From contig JBFHKO010000026.1 of assembly GCA_041595355.1 (NCBI GenBank), forward strand, positions 1 through 19,293: 19,293 nucleotides of DNA. Reading direction: 5' to 3'. The notes beneath the pieces are model-generated. The model did no database searches, was not told the origin of the DNA, and saw only the letters and a program-made list of their open reading frames with translations. The DNA is from JBFHKO01 sp041595355. GTDB taxonomy: Bacteria > Pseudomonadota > Gammaproteobacteria > Enterobacterales > Aeromonadaceae. A program made the position numbers and the translations under genes. Within the stretch, counting starts at the first letter, position 1, and every line of letters begins with the position of its first letter. Shown piece by piece: positions 1-6,691 of the stretch.

Positions 1-780
1 AACCTGATGAAGCGGGCGCTAGAGACCGGCGCGCGCAAGGACGATCGCACCGGTACCGGGACCGTTTCGGTGTTCGGTCACCAGATGCGCTTCGATCTGG
101 CCGAAGGCTTTCCGCTGGTCACCACCAAGAAGTGCCACCTCAAGTCCATCATCCATGAGTTGCTCTGGTTCCTGCGGGGCGAGACCAATACCCGTTACCT
201 GCGGGAGCATGGTGTCTCCATCTGGGATGAATGGGCGGATGAAAACGGCGAGCTGGGGCCGGTTTACGGCCACCAGTGGCGCGCCTGGCCGACCCCGGAT
301 GGGGGGCATATCGATCAGATCCAGCGCGTGGTGGCAGATCTCAAGCACAATCCCGACTCCCGACGCATCATCGTCTCGGCCTGGAACGTGGCGGATCTGG
401 ACAAGATGGCCCTGGCGCCCTGCCATGCCTTTTTCCAGTTCTATGTGGCCGATGGCAAGCTCTCCTGCCAGCTCTACCAGCGCAGTTGCGATGTGTTCCT
501 GGGCCTGCCGTTCAACATCGCCAGCTATGCGCTGCTGACCCACATGCTGGCTCAGCAGTGCGATCTGGCGGTGGGGGATTTCGTCTGGACCGGTGGCGAT
601 GTGCACCTGTACAGCAATCACCTGGAGCAGGCGCGCCTGCAGCTGGAGCGCGAGCCGCGGTCACTGCCACAGTTGCGGATCCTGCGCCGCCCGGACTCCA
701 TCTTCGACTACCGCTTCGAGGATTTCGAGATCACGGGCTACGATCCCCATCCGCCCATCAAGGCGCCGGTCGCCATTTGA
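1..780 (+). CDS. thyA: Thymidylate synthase, 5'-truncated by the window edge
   Basis: Thymidylate synthase methylates dUMP to dTMP using methylene-tetrahydrofolate, in the cytoplasm. The reading frame is already open at base 1 (Asn-Leu before the Met at base 7), and E. coli ThyA has about five more residues upstream. The Met at 7 is therefore internal and the true start lies outside the window. The nucleophilic cysteine is in LAPCHAFFQF (codon at 421-423), which is residue 146 in E. coli numbering. Other family blocks are visible: DRTGTGT near the N-terminus, the RRIIVSAWN phosphate-binding arginines, QRSCDVFLGLPFNIASY and the C-terminal IKAPVAI. The protein is otherwise full length and intact. 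A hairpin follows 11 bases after the stop. I am very sure of the identity. Confidence 0.97.
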   Translation, partial: NLMKRALETGARKDDRTGTGTVSVFGHQMRFDLAEGFPLVTTKKCHLKSIIHELLWFLRGETNTRYLREHGVSIWDEWADENGELGPVYGHQWRAWPTPDGGHIDQIQRVVADLKHNPDSRRIIVSAWNVADLDKMALAPCHAFFQFYVADGKLSCQLYQRSCDVFLGLPFNIASYALLTHMLAQQCDLAVGDFVWTGGDVHLYSNHLEQARLQLEREPRSLPQLRILRRPDSIFDYRFEDFEITGYDPHPPIKAPVAI

Positions 781-791
781 GTTCTCATGAC

Positions 792-815
792 TGGCGGTCA
801 GGTAGCTGACCGCCA
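792..815 (+). terminator. Perfect hairpin downstream of thyA, possible terminator
   Basis: A 10-bp perfect stem (TGGCGGTCAG at 792-801 with CTGACCGCCA at 806-815) closes on a 4-base loop, 11 bases after the thyA stop. There is no T-run directly after it, only a looser AT-rich stretch from about 824. It is therefore not a textbook intrinsic terminator. It may stabilise the thyA mRNA end or act as a weak terminator. Confidence 0.45.
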
Positions 816-857
816 AGACTGTGGTAATTTTGCAACATTTTTGATGTCAGCAAGCGA

Positions 858-898
858 ACAATTTGACAATAACCGGACAATTGCTCGGTTTAACCGAG
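858..898 (+). promoter_or_regulatory. Candidate nhaA control region with palindrome
   Basis: This AT-richer patch in a GC-rich neighbourhood contains three ACAAT repeats (858-862, 866-870, 877-881), a consensus TTGACA at 863-868, and an inverted repeat CTCGGTT-T-AACCGAG at 884-898. The -10 that would pair with TTGACA is poor. The inverted repeat resembles the dyads bound by LysR-type regulators, and in E. coli NhaR activates nhaA, so this could be the NhaR site. That assignment is inference. Confidence 0.35.
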
Positions 899-943
899 TT
901 GATGGCCATTAATAAACGACTAACGGCCACTTGCGCCCGGCGA

Positions 944-949
944 TATACT
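944..949 (+). promoter_or_regulatory. Candidate -10 box for nhaA
   Basis: TATACT matches the -10 consensus at five of six positions and would start transcription near base 956, about 30 bases before the nhaA ATG. No good -35 lies at the right spacing. That would suit a promoter that depends on an activator such as NhaR. Confidence 0.35.
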
Positions 950-986
950 GGGCGCATGTTTGTCTCTCGAGCGAGTCCTGTCAGCC

Positions 987-2189
987 ATGAATCAAGCCAT
1001 CAAGAAATTTCTACAACTGGAATCAGCCAGTGGCATCATCCTCATAGTGGCGGCGCTGCTGGCCATGTTATTGGCCAATTCGCCTTTTGCAGCGGCCTAT
1101 TTCGACTTTCTGGATGCGGGGGTGCAGATCCGCATCGCAGCCCTGGATATCAACAAACCGCTGCTCCTGTGGATCAACGACGGCTTCATGGCCATCTTCT
1201 TCCTGCTGGTGGGGCTGGAGGTGAAGCGGGAGATGCTGGATGGCTCGCTCTCCACCCGTGAGCAGGCGCTCTTTCCCGCCATCGCCGCCCTGGGCGGCAT
1301 GCTGGCGCCCGCTCTGGTCTATCTGGCATTCAACCACGCCGATCCTGTCACCAGCAATGGCTGGGCCATTCCGGCGGCCACCGATATCGCCTTTGCCCTG
1401 GGGGTGATGGCCTTGCTGGGCAAGCGGGTGCCCGCCAGTCTCAAGGTGTTCCTGCTGGCGCTGGCCATCATTGATGACCTGGGGGTGATCCTCATCATCG
1501 CCCTCTTCTACACCAGTCAGCTCTCGCTGTCCGCCTTGCTGGTGGGCCTGGCCTCCATGGTGGTGCTCTACTGGATGAACCGCCGCGGCGTGGATCGGAT
1601 CACCCTCTATGTGTTGGTGGGCATCGTGCTCTGGGTGGCCGTGCTCAAGTCCGGGGTGCATGCGACCCTTGCCGGTGTGGTGGTGGGCTTCATGATCCCC
1701 AATCAGGGCCGTCGCCACAGCTCGCCGCTGCAACACATGGAGCACAAGCTGCACCCCTGGAGCGCCTATCTGATATTGCCCCTGTTCGCCTTTGCCAACG
1801 CCGGGGTGTCCATGAGCGGCGTGAGCCTGGAATCCCTGGCTTCCCCGCTGCCGCTGGGCATCATGCTGGGGCTGTTTGTCGGCAAGCCGCTTGGCATCTT
1901 CACCATCAGCTATTTGGCGGTGAAGAGCGGCATCGCCAAGCTGCCGCATGGGATTTCGTTCAAGGAGATCTTTGCCGTCAGCGTCTTGTGTGGCATCGGC
2001 TTCACCATGTCCATGTTCATCGCCTCCCTGGCCTTCCAGTTTGGCGGCCTGGAGTACGGCACCTTCTCCCGCCTGGGGATCCTGTGCGGCTCCACCCTGG
2101 CTGCCATCTGTGGCTACAGCGTGCTGCGCATGACGCTGAGATGCCCGACACGTGACTATGTGCCCGGCATGAGTACAATCAGCAGCTGA
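987..2189 (+). CDS. nhaA: Na+/H+ antiporter NhaA
   Basis: NhaA is an inner-membrane antiporter that exports Na+ or Li+ in exchange for two protons, giving salt and alkaline-pH tolerance. The 400-residue product is hydrophobic throughout, as expected for twelve membrane helices. With the ATG at 987 as start, the key acidic residues fall exactly on E. coli numbering: Asp133 in AATDIAFALG, and Asp163 and Asp164 in AIIDDLG. The pH-sensor region VLKSGVHATLAG and the lysine of FVGKPLGI are also present. A TTG at 960 in the same frame would add nine residues but has no family support. The gene has its own upstream region and ends at a strong terminator, so it is probably monocistronic. nhaR follows on the same strand, as in E. 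coli. Confidence 0.96.
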   Translation: MNQAIKKFLQLESASGIILIVAALLAMLLANSPFAAAYFDFLDAGVQIRIAALDINKPLLLWINDGFMAIFFLLVGLEVKREMLDGSLSTREQALFPAIAALGGMLAPALVYLAFNHADPVTSNGWAIPAATDIAFALGVMALLGKRVPASLKVFLLALAIIDDLGVILIIALFYTSQLSLSALLVGLASMVVLYWMNRRGVDRITLYVLVGIVLWVAVLKSGVHATLAGVVVGFMIPNQGRRHSSPLQHMEHKLHPWSAYLILPLFAFANAGVSMSGVSLESLASPLPLGIMLGLFVGKPLGIFTISYLAVKSGIAKLPHGISFKEIFAVSVLCGIGFTMSMFIASLAFQFGGLEYGTFSRLGILCGSTLAAICGYSVLRMTLRCPTRDYVPGMSTISS

Positions 2190-2215
2190 GCCTGAGATCT
2201 CACTCGAACCGATAC

Positions 2216-2245
2216 AACCCCGGTCGTCCTGGCCGGGGTTTTTTT
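2216..2245 (+). terminator. Intrinsic terminator of nhaA
   Basis: The stem AACCCCGG (2216-2223) / CCGGGGTT (2233-2240) has a 9-base loop and is followed by a run of seven T (2239-2245). This is a classical rho-independent terminator, 26 bases after the nhaA stop. It separates nhaA from nhaR. Confidence 0.9.
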
Positions 2246-2251
2246 ATTCTG

Positions 2252-2275
2252 GCGGCCCTGGCGCAGGACGGGAGC
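2252..2275 (+). repeat. Short intergenic repeat, copy 1 (upstream of nhaR)
   Basis: GCGGCCCTG followed at once by GCGCAGGACGG and then AGC after one extra G. A nearly identical block occurs at 4011-4035 upstream of murJ, where two bases (TG) are inserted between the two halves. The core can pair as CCTG-GCG-CAGG. I do not recognise the element. Confidence 0.5.
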
Positions 2276-2301
2276 CGGGGCGCCCCAGGCGGGAGTTTTC
2301 C

Positions 2302-3234
2302 ATGTCGCACTTGAATTACAACCATCTCTACTATTTCTGGATGATCCAGAAGAAGGGCTCCGTCACCCAGGCGGCCGAGGCGCTGTTCCTCACCCCCCAG
2401 ACGGTTACCGGTCAGATCCGGCTGCTGGAGCAGCGTCTGGGAGGGCGGCTGTTCAAGCGCAAGGGGCGGCAGCTGGAAGCGACCGAGCTGGGACAGCTCA
2501 TCTTCCGTTATGCCGACAAGATGTTTTCCCTCTCTCACGAGATGCTGGATAGCGTCAATTACCGCAAGGAGAACCAGATCCTGTTCGATGTGGGGATCGC
2601 CGATGCCCTCTCCAAGCACCTGGCCAGCCGGGTACTGCTGTCGGTGATCCCGGGGGATGGTTCCATTCATCTGCGCTGTTTCGAGTCCACCCACGAGCTG
2701 TTGCTGGAGCAGTTGAGCCAGCACAAGCTGGACATGATCCTGTCCGATTGTCCGGTGGATTCGGCCCAGCATGCCGGCCTGCTCTCCAAGAAACTGGGGG
2801 AGTGCGGGGTCAGCTTTTTCTGCAAGCCGCCCATCCCGGCCAGACCCTTTCCCGCCTGCCTCACCGAGCGCAAGCTGTTGATCCCCGGCCGGCGCACGGC
2901 AATGGGCCGCCAATTGACTCGCTGGTTCGAAGAGAAGGGACTGGAGCCGCAGATCCTGGGGGAGTTCGACGATGCCGCCCTGATGAAAGCCTTCGGTTTC
3001 TTCAACCAGGGGATCTTCGTGGCGCCCTCCATCTATCGCGAGGCGTTTCTGGCGGAGGAGCAGCTGGCCGTGGTGGGCGAGACCCTGGAGCTGAAGGAGG
3101 AGTATTACGTCATCTTCGCCGAGCGCATGATCCAGCATCCGGCGGTGAAGAAGATCTGCGAGAGCGACTTTTCGGCGCTGTTTGCCGGCCAGGAGGATCT
3201 GACGCTGGTCAAACCGACCCCCCTCTCTTTCTAA
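2302..3234 (+). CDS. nhaR: LysR-family transcriptional activator NhaR
   Basis: NhaR is a Na+-responsive LysR-type regulator that activates nhaA in E. coli. The 310-residue protein begins with the family's typical N-terminus (SHLNYNHLYYFW). A winged helix-turn-helix covers about residues 5-62 (GSVTQAAEALFLTPQTVTGQ), and the effector-binding domain covers about residues 90-295. Stretches such as HLRCFESTHELLLEQLSQHK, GEFDDAALMKAF and FAERMIQHPAVKKIC match NhaR specifically rather than LysR proteins in general. The ATG at 2302 follows GGGAG at 2291-2295. A terminator lies between nhaA and nhaR, so the regulator has its own transcript or depends on read-through. Its probable target is the upstream region of nhaA. 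Confidence 0.95.
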   Translation: MSHLNYNHLYYFWMIQKKGSVTQAAEALFLTPQTVTGQIRLLEQRLGGRLFKRKGRQLEATELGQLIFRYADKMFSLSHEMLDSVNYRKENQILFDVGIADALSKHLASRVLLSVIPGDGSIHLRCFESTHELLLEQLSQHKLDMILSDCPVDSAQHAGLLSKKLGECGVSFFCKPPIPARPFPACLTERKLLIPGRRTAMGRQLTRWFEEKGLEPQILGEFDDAALMKAFGFFNQGIFVAPSIYREAFLAEEQLAVVGETLELKEEYYVIFAERMIQHPAVKKICESDFSALFAGQEDLTLVKPTPLSF

Positions 3235-3255
3235 ACGGCGCCAGGCTGCTATCAT
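3228..3255 (+). promoter_or_regulatory. Candidate promoter of the hlyU-like gene
   Basis: TATCAT at 3250-3255 matches the -10 consensus at five of six positions. A weak -35 (TTTCTA, 3228-3233) lies 16 bases upstream and overlaps the nhaR stop codon. Transcription would start at about 3261, inside the adjacent palindrome. Confidence 0.45.
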
Positions 3256-3257
3256 GC

Positions 3258-3271
3258 CGGTGAATTCACCG
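3258..3271. promoter_or_regulatory. Perfect palindrome, probable operator
   Basis: CGGTGAATTCACCG is a perfect 14-bp palindrome. It sits just downstream of the candidate -10 and ends 16 bases before the hlyU-like start codon. A dimeric ArsR-family repressor bound here would cover the transcription start. The position suggests autoregulation. The sequence is not one I can match to a published HlyU or BigR consensus. Confidence 0.5.
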
Positions 3272-3287
3272 TGGGTAGGTCATTCTG

Positions 3288-3587
3288 ATGAAAATCGAAG
3301 AGATGCAACGCAATGCCGGCGACGCGGTGGCCCTGCTGAAGGCGCTGGCGAATGCACACCGGTTATTGATCCTGTGTCAGTTGCAGGAGCGGGAGCTTTC
3401 GGTCGGCGAGCTGAACGCGACGCTGGGCCTGAGTCAGTCGGCGCTTTCCCAGCATCTGGCGGTCTTGCGGCGGGATGAGCTGGTCAGTACCCGCAAGGAG
3501 GCGCAGACCGTTTACTACTCGCTGAAAAGCGACGAGGTGCGCGCCATCATCGATGTGCTGCACGGCCTCTACTGCCGGCCCCGCTGA
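3288..3587 (+). CDS. hlyU: ArsR/SmtB-family regulator, HlyU-like
   Basis: This 99-residue winged-helix repressor of the ArsR family is closest in my recollection to Vibrio HlyU and more distantly to E. coli YgaV and BigR. Signature stretches are LLKALANAHRLLILC, the recognition helix LSQSALSQHLAVLRRDEL, and the wing RKEAQTVYYSL. Cys30, in the helix-2 region, and Cys96, near the C-terminus in LYCRPR, match the cysteine pair used by this subfamily to sense reactive sulfur or redox change. In Vibrio, HlyU relieves silencing of haemolysin and toxin genes; whether it does so here is unknown. It stands alone, between a palindromic operator candidate and a terminator. The start is supported by GGGTAGGT about 7 bases upstream. 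Confidence 0.85.
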   Translation: MKIEEMQRNAGDAVALLKALANAHRLLILCQLQERELSVGELNATLGLSQSALSQHLAVLRRDELVSTRKEAQTVYYSLKSDEVRAIIDVLHGLYCRPR

Positions 3588-3605
3588 GCGGCGGCAAGCG
3601 GGCAT

Positions 3606-3633
3606 AAAAAAACCGGCAAAAGCCGGTTTTTTT
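3606..3633. terminator. Bidirectional terminator for hlyU and rpsT
   Basis: Seven A, then ACCGGC-type stem (CCGGC 3613-3617 / GCCGG 3622-3626) with an AAAA loop, then seven T. The A and T runs extend the stem and give a U-run in both directions. It can therefore end the plus-strand hlyU transcript and the minus-strand rpsT transcript. Confidence 0.92.
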
Positions 3634-3650
3634 CGTCCTCAAGGCAGAGC

Positions 3651-3911
3651 TTACAGCGCCTTGATCTGGGCAGCCAGACGGGACTTGTGACGAGCGGCCT
3701 TGTTCTTGTGGATCAGGCCCTTGGTAGCCATGCGGTCCAGAACAGGTTGAGCGGCATCGAAGGCAGCCTGAGCGGCAACTTTGTCACCGGCAGCAACGGC
3801 GGCAACGACCTTCTTCAAATAGGTGCGGGTCATGGAACGACGGCTGGCGTTGTGCTTCCGAGCCTTCTCTGCCTGAATCGCGCGCTTCTTAGCAGATTTG
3901 ATGTTAGCCAA
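3651..3911 (-). CDS. rpsT: 30S ribosomal protein S20
   Basis: S20 binds 16S rRNA early in assembly of the small subunit. The 86-residue, Lys/Arg/Ala-rich product (starting ANIKSAKKRAIQ) has the usual family length and ends AAQIKAL. The start codon is TTG (CAA on the plus strand at 3909-3911), preceded by AGGAG at 3923-3919 with 7 bases of spacing. E. coli rpsT also starts with UUG, and this weak start is part of its autogenous translational control, so the same may hold here. Transcription probably begins from a TTGACA/CATATT promoter upstream and ends at the shared terminator. The gene is divergent from murJ, as in many gammaproteobacteria. Confidence 0.97.
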   Translation of the reverse strand: MANIKSAKKRAIQAEKARKHNASRRSMTRTYLKKVVAAVAAGDKVAAQAAFDAAQPVLDRMATKGLIHKNKAARHKSRLAAQIKAL

Positions 3912-3959
3912 GGTAAAACTCCTAAAACTGTCTTAGCGAGTGTGCTGGAAAGGGCGAAA

Positions 3960-3988
3960 AATATGCCTTTTCAACCCGATGTTGTCAA
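3960..3988 (-). promoter_or_regulatory. Promoter of rpsT
   Basis: Read on the minus strand: consensus -35 TTGACA (3988-3983), a 17-base spacer, and -10 CATATT (3965-3960, four of six matches). It lies about 50 bases upstream of the rpsT start, giving a short leader with the AGGAG site. Confidence 0.75.
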
Positions 3989-4010
3989 ATGATTTGTGCA
4001 AATAACCACC

Positions 4011-4035
4011 GCGGCCCTGTGGCGCAGGACGGAGC
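4011..4035 (+). repeat. Short intergenic repeat, copy 2 (between rpsT and murJ)
   Basis: GCGGCCCTG, then TG, then GCGCAGGACGG and AGC. It matches the block at 2252-2275 except for the two inserted bases and one missing G. The CCTG and CAGG halves can pair around a slightly larger loop than in copy 1. It may be a protein site or an RNA hairpin in the 5' leader. Confidence 0.5.
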
Positions 4036-4091
4036 AGGTCGTTAAACTGTCGGCCGATTCTAGCAGCCTTTCACGCACTGTGACAGTTTTT

Positions 4092-4105
4092 GAGGATTTA
4101 TCTTG
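4092..4105 (+). promoter_or_regulatory. Shine-Dalgarno and TTG start of murJ
   Basis: GAGGA at 4092-4096 lies six bases before TTG (4103-4105). No ATG in frame lies nearby. The family's N-terminal amphipathic segment begins at once after this TTG, so it is the likely initiation codon. Confidence 0.75.
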
Positions 4106-5668
4106 AGTAAGAAGCTGATTCGATCCGGCTTGCTGGTCTCGGGAGCCACCCTGGCTTCCCGGGTGTTGGGGCTGGTGCGGGACATCGTCATCGCCCATCT
4201 GCTGGGGGCGGGGTTGGCCGCCGACGTCTTCTTCTTTGCCAACCGCATTCCCAACTACCTGCGGCGACTGTTTGCCGATGGCGCCTTCAACCAGGCCTTC
4301 GTGCCGGTGATGACCGAATACAAGACCCGCGGCGGCGAGGCGGCGGTGCGCGAGTTGCTGGCAGTGACCGCCGGCACCCTGGGCGCCATCATCTCGGTGG
4401 TCACGGTGCTGGGGGTGCTGGGTTCCACCGTGCTGTCGGCCCTGTTCGGCTGGGGCTGGTTCATGGACTGGCTGGAGGGCGGGCCGGGGGGCGCCAAGTT
4501 CGAGCTGGCGAGTCTGCTGCTCAAGATCACCTTTCCCTATATCTGGTTCATCACCTTCACCGCCATGTCGGGGGCCGTGCTGAATACCTTCGGCCGCTTC
4601 GGGGTCTCCGCCTTCACGCCGGTGTTCCTCAATGTCGCCCTCATCGCGGTGGCCCTCTGGGTGGCGCCGCACATGGACGAGCCGGAAATCGGGCTGGCGC
4701 TCGGCATCTTCTTCGGCGGCCTGCTGCAGCTGCTCTACCAGATCCCCTATCTCTACAAGATGGGGATGCTGGTGAAGCCGACCTGGGGCTGGCACCACCC
4801 CGGGGTGGTCAAGATCCGCACCCTGATGCTGCCGGCGCTGTTTGGCGTCTCCGTCAGCCAGATCAACCTGATGTTCAACACCATGCTGGCCTCCTTCCTG
4901 GCCACCGGCGCCATCAGTTACCTCTATTACTCCGATCGGCTGCTGGAGTTCCCGCTCGGCCTGTTTGCCGTGGCCATCAGCACCGTGATACTGCCGAGCC
5001 TCTCCAAGCGGCATGTGGACGCCGATCCCGAGCGCTTCTCCCAGACCATGGACTGGGGGGTGCGCATGGTGCTGTTTCTCGGCCTGCCGGCCATGGCCGG
5101 TATCATGGTGCTGCGCGAGCCCATCCTCCGGGTGCTGTTCATGCGCGGCGAGTTTGGCGAGCACGAGGTGGTGATGGCCGGGCGCAGCCTGCTGGCCTCC
5201 AGCTCGGGGCTACTCTCCCTGATGCTGGCCCGGGTGCTGGCGCCGGGCTTTCATGCCCGCCAGGATACCCGCACCCCGGTGCGCTACGGCATCCAGTCGA
5301 TGGCGGCCAACATGCTCTTCAACGCCATCCTGGTCTACCCGCTGGGCTATGTGGGGCTGGCGCTCTCCACGGCGCTGTCGGGCACCGTCAATGCCGTGGC
5401 GCTGTTTCAGGGGCTCTACAAGCGGCACATCTACCGGCCGGGACGGCAGACCGGCCTCTTTTTGCTGCGCCTGACCCTGGCGACCCTGATGATGGCGGGG
5501 CTGCTCATTTGGCTGAGCCCGCCCCGCGCGGTCTGGGTCGAGTGGTCGCTGTGGCGGTCCGGAGTGGAGCTCACCCAGCTGCTGCTGCTCGGTGGCGGCA
5601 CCTATCTGGCGGCGCTCTGGCTGGTGGGCGGTCGCCTGAGCGACCTGAAAACCGTTGCCGAGGGCTGA
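4103..5668 (+). CDS. murJ: Lipid II flippase MurJ (MviN)
   Basis: MurJ flips the peptidoglycan precursor lipid II across the inner membrane and is essential in most bacteria. The 521-residue product has the length and 14-helix hydrophobic pattern of the MOP-exporter superfamily. Arg20 and Arg26 in ASRVLGLVRD, Arg54 in NRIPNYLRR and the arginine of YYSDRLLEFPLG correspond to the functionally required arginines of E. coli MurJ (18, 24, 52 and 270). Other family blocks are FADGAFNQAFVPV, LLKITFPY, GVSVSQINL and VLAPGFHARQDTRTPV. Translation probably starts at TTG, like its divergent neighbour rpsT. ribF follows 63 bases downstream; a -10-like sequence in that gap suggests ribF can be transcribed separately. 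Co-transcription remains possible because no terminator is visible. Confidence 0.96.
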   Translation: MSKKLIRSGLLVSGATLASRVLGLVRDIVIAHLLGAGLAADVFFFANRIPNYLRRLFADGAFNQAFVPVMTEYKTRGGEAAVRELLAVTAGTLGAIISVVTVLGVLGSTVLSALFGWGWFMDWLEGGPGGAKFELASLLLKITFPYIWFITFTAMSGAVLNTFGRFGVSAFTPVFLNVALIAVALWVAPHMDEPEIGLALGIFFGGLLQLLYQIPYLYKMGMLVKPTWGWHHPGVVKIRTLMLPALFGVSVSQINLMFNTMLASFLATGAISYLYYSDRLLEFPLGLFAVAISTVILPSLSKRHVDADPERFSQTMDWGVRMVLFLGLPAMAGIMVLREPILRVLFMRGEFGEHEVVMAGRSLLASSSGLLSLMLARVLAPGFHARQDTRTPVRYGIQSMAANMLFNAILVYPLGYVGLALSTALSGTVNAVALFQGLYKRHIYRPGRQTGLFLLRLTLATLMMAGLLIWLSPPRAVWVEWSLWRSGVELTQLLLLGGGTYLAALWLVGGRLSDLKTVAEG

Positions 5669-5693
5669 TTGATGGCCGGCTTCGGGTTATAAT
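5665..5693 (+). promoter_or_regulatory. Candidate promoter of the ribF-ileS-lspA-ispH operon
   Basis: A perfect -10 TATAAT at 5688-5693 lies 17 bases after a weak -35 (CTGATT, 5665-5670) that overlaps the murJ stop. The -10 is flanked by a short inverted repeat, GCCGG (5675-5679) and CCGGC (5694-5698). Transcription would start at about 5700, some 30 bases before ribF. Confidence 0.5.
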
Positions 5694-5731
5694 CCGGCGC
5701 TTTATCTGCCAGCAACAGGAGGCGTGAGACC

Positions 5732-6673
5732 ATGGAGCTGATCCGCGGGATCCATAATCTCAGGCCCGAGCATGTCGGCTGCGTGCTGACCATAGGTAAT
5801 TTCGACGGTGTTCATCTCGGCCATCAGGCGGTGCTGAGCCAGTTGCGGGACAAGGCGCGGGAGCTGAGGCTGCCGGCCTGCGTCATGCTGTTCGAGCCCC
5901 AGCCCATGGAGCTGTTTGCCCACCCGGAGGCGCCGGCGCGTCTGACCCGGCTGCGGGACAAGTACGAGGCGCTGGCGGCGCTGGGGCTGGATCGGCTGCT
6001 GTGCGTGCGCTTCCGGCATGACTTTGCCAGCATGGCGCCGGCCGATTTCATCGATGACATACTGGTGCGCCGCCTGGGGGTGCGCTTTCTGGTGGTGGGT
6101 GACGACTTCCGGTTCGGGCAGCAGCGGGAGGGCGACTTTGCCCTGTTGCAGGCTGCCGGTCAGCGCCATGGTTTCGAGGTGGTGAGCACCGACAGCTTCT
6201 GCCTGGCGGAGCACCGGGTCAGCAGCACCCTGGTACGCGAGGCGCTGCGTCTCAACCGCTTGGGCGAGGTGCATGCCATGCTCGGCCAGCCCTATACGGT
6301 CAGCGGGCGGGTGGCCCACGGCGACAAGCTGGGGCGCACCATCGGCTTTCCCACCGCCAATGTGCCCCTCAAGCGGCGGGTGGCCCCGGTCAGTGGCGTC
6401 TATGCGGTAGAAGTGCTATGTTCCGGCCACCTCCGCCATGGCGTGGCCAACGTGGGTACCCGCCCCACAGTGAATGGCCGCCGCACACAGCTTGAAGTGC
6501 ATATTTTTGATTTTTCAGGTGATTTGTATGGAAAGCGCATACAGGTCCGCTTGTGCCACAAACTGCGGGACGAGAAGAAATTCGATTCCTTCGCCGCCCT
6601 GAAACAGCAGATCGAACACGATGCCCTGGCGGCCCGCCACCTCTTTGGCCTGCCGCCCACCCGAATTGAATAG
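5732..6673 (+). CDS. ribF: Bifunctional riboflavin kinase / FAD synthetase RibF
   Basis: RibF phosphorylates riboflavin to FMN and adenylylates FMN to FAD, in the cytoplasm. The 313-residue protein shows both halves. The N-terminal nucleotidyltransferase domain has IGNFDGVHLGHQ (about residues 21-32), the flavin-site segment FRFGQQREGD and the ISSTxxR-like VSSTLVREAL. The C-terminal riboflavin kinase domain has GFPTAN at 205-210 and NVGTRPTV from residue 240. The ATG at 5732 has a perfect AGGAGG at 5717-5722, nine bases upstream. It heads the conserved gammaproteobacterial order ribF-ileS-lspA-ispH, with only 18 bases before ileS. A short AT-rich stretch near 6500-6535 is coding sequence and does not break the gene. 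Confidence 0.97.
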   Translation: MELIRGIHNLRPEHVGCVLTIGNFDGVHLGHQAVLSQLRDKARELRLPACVMLFEPQPMELFAHPEAPARLTRLRDKYEALAALGLDRLLCVRFRHDFASMAPADFIDDILVRRLGVRFLVVGDDFRFGQQREGDFALLQAAGQRHGFEVVSTDSFCLAEHRVSSTLVREALRLNRLGEVHAMLGQPYTVSGRVAHGDKLGRTIGFPTANVPLKRRVAPVSGVYAVEVLCSGHLRHGVANVGTRPTVNGRRTQLEVHIFDFSGDLYGKRIQVRLCHKLRDEKKFDSFAALKQQIEHDALAARHLFGLPPTRIE

Positions 6674-6691
6674 ACACGGAATCTAGGACTG

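Noticed and set aside
960..986. TTG at 960 as the nhaA start
   Set aside because: Starting at ATG 987 places Asp133, Asp163 and Asp164 exactly at the E. coli positions. The extra nine residues have no family support.
4011..4036. tRNA-like fragment (GTGGCGCAG resembles a tRNA D-arm)
   Set aside because: There is no acceptor stem, anticodon arm or TTC-type loop around it. The similarity is limited to a few bases and better explained by the repeat shared with 2252-2275.
6500..6545. AT-rich patch inside ribF as an internal promoter or foreign insert
   Set aside because: The protein sequence across it is continuous with the RibF kinase domain, and no well-spaced -35/-10 pair is visible.
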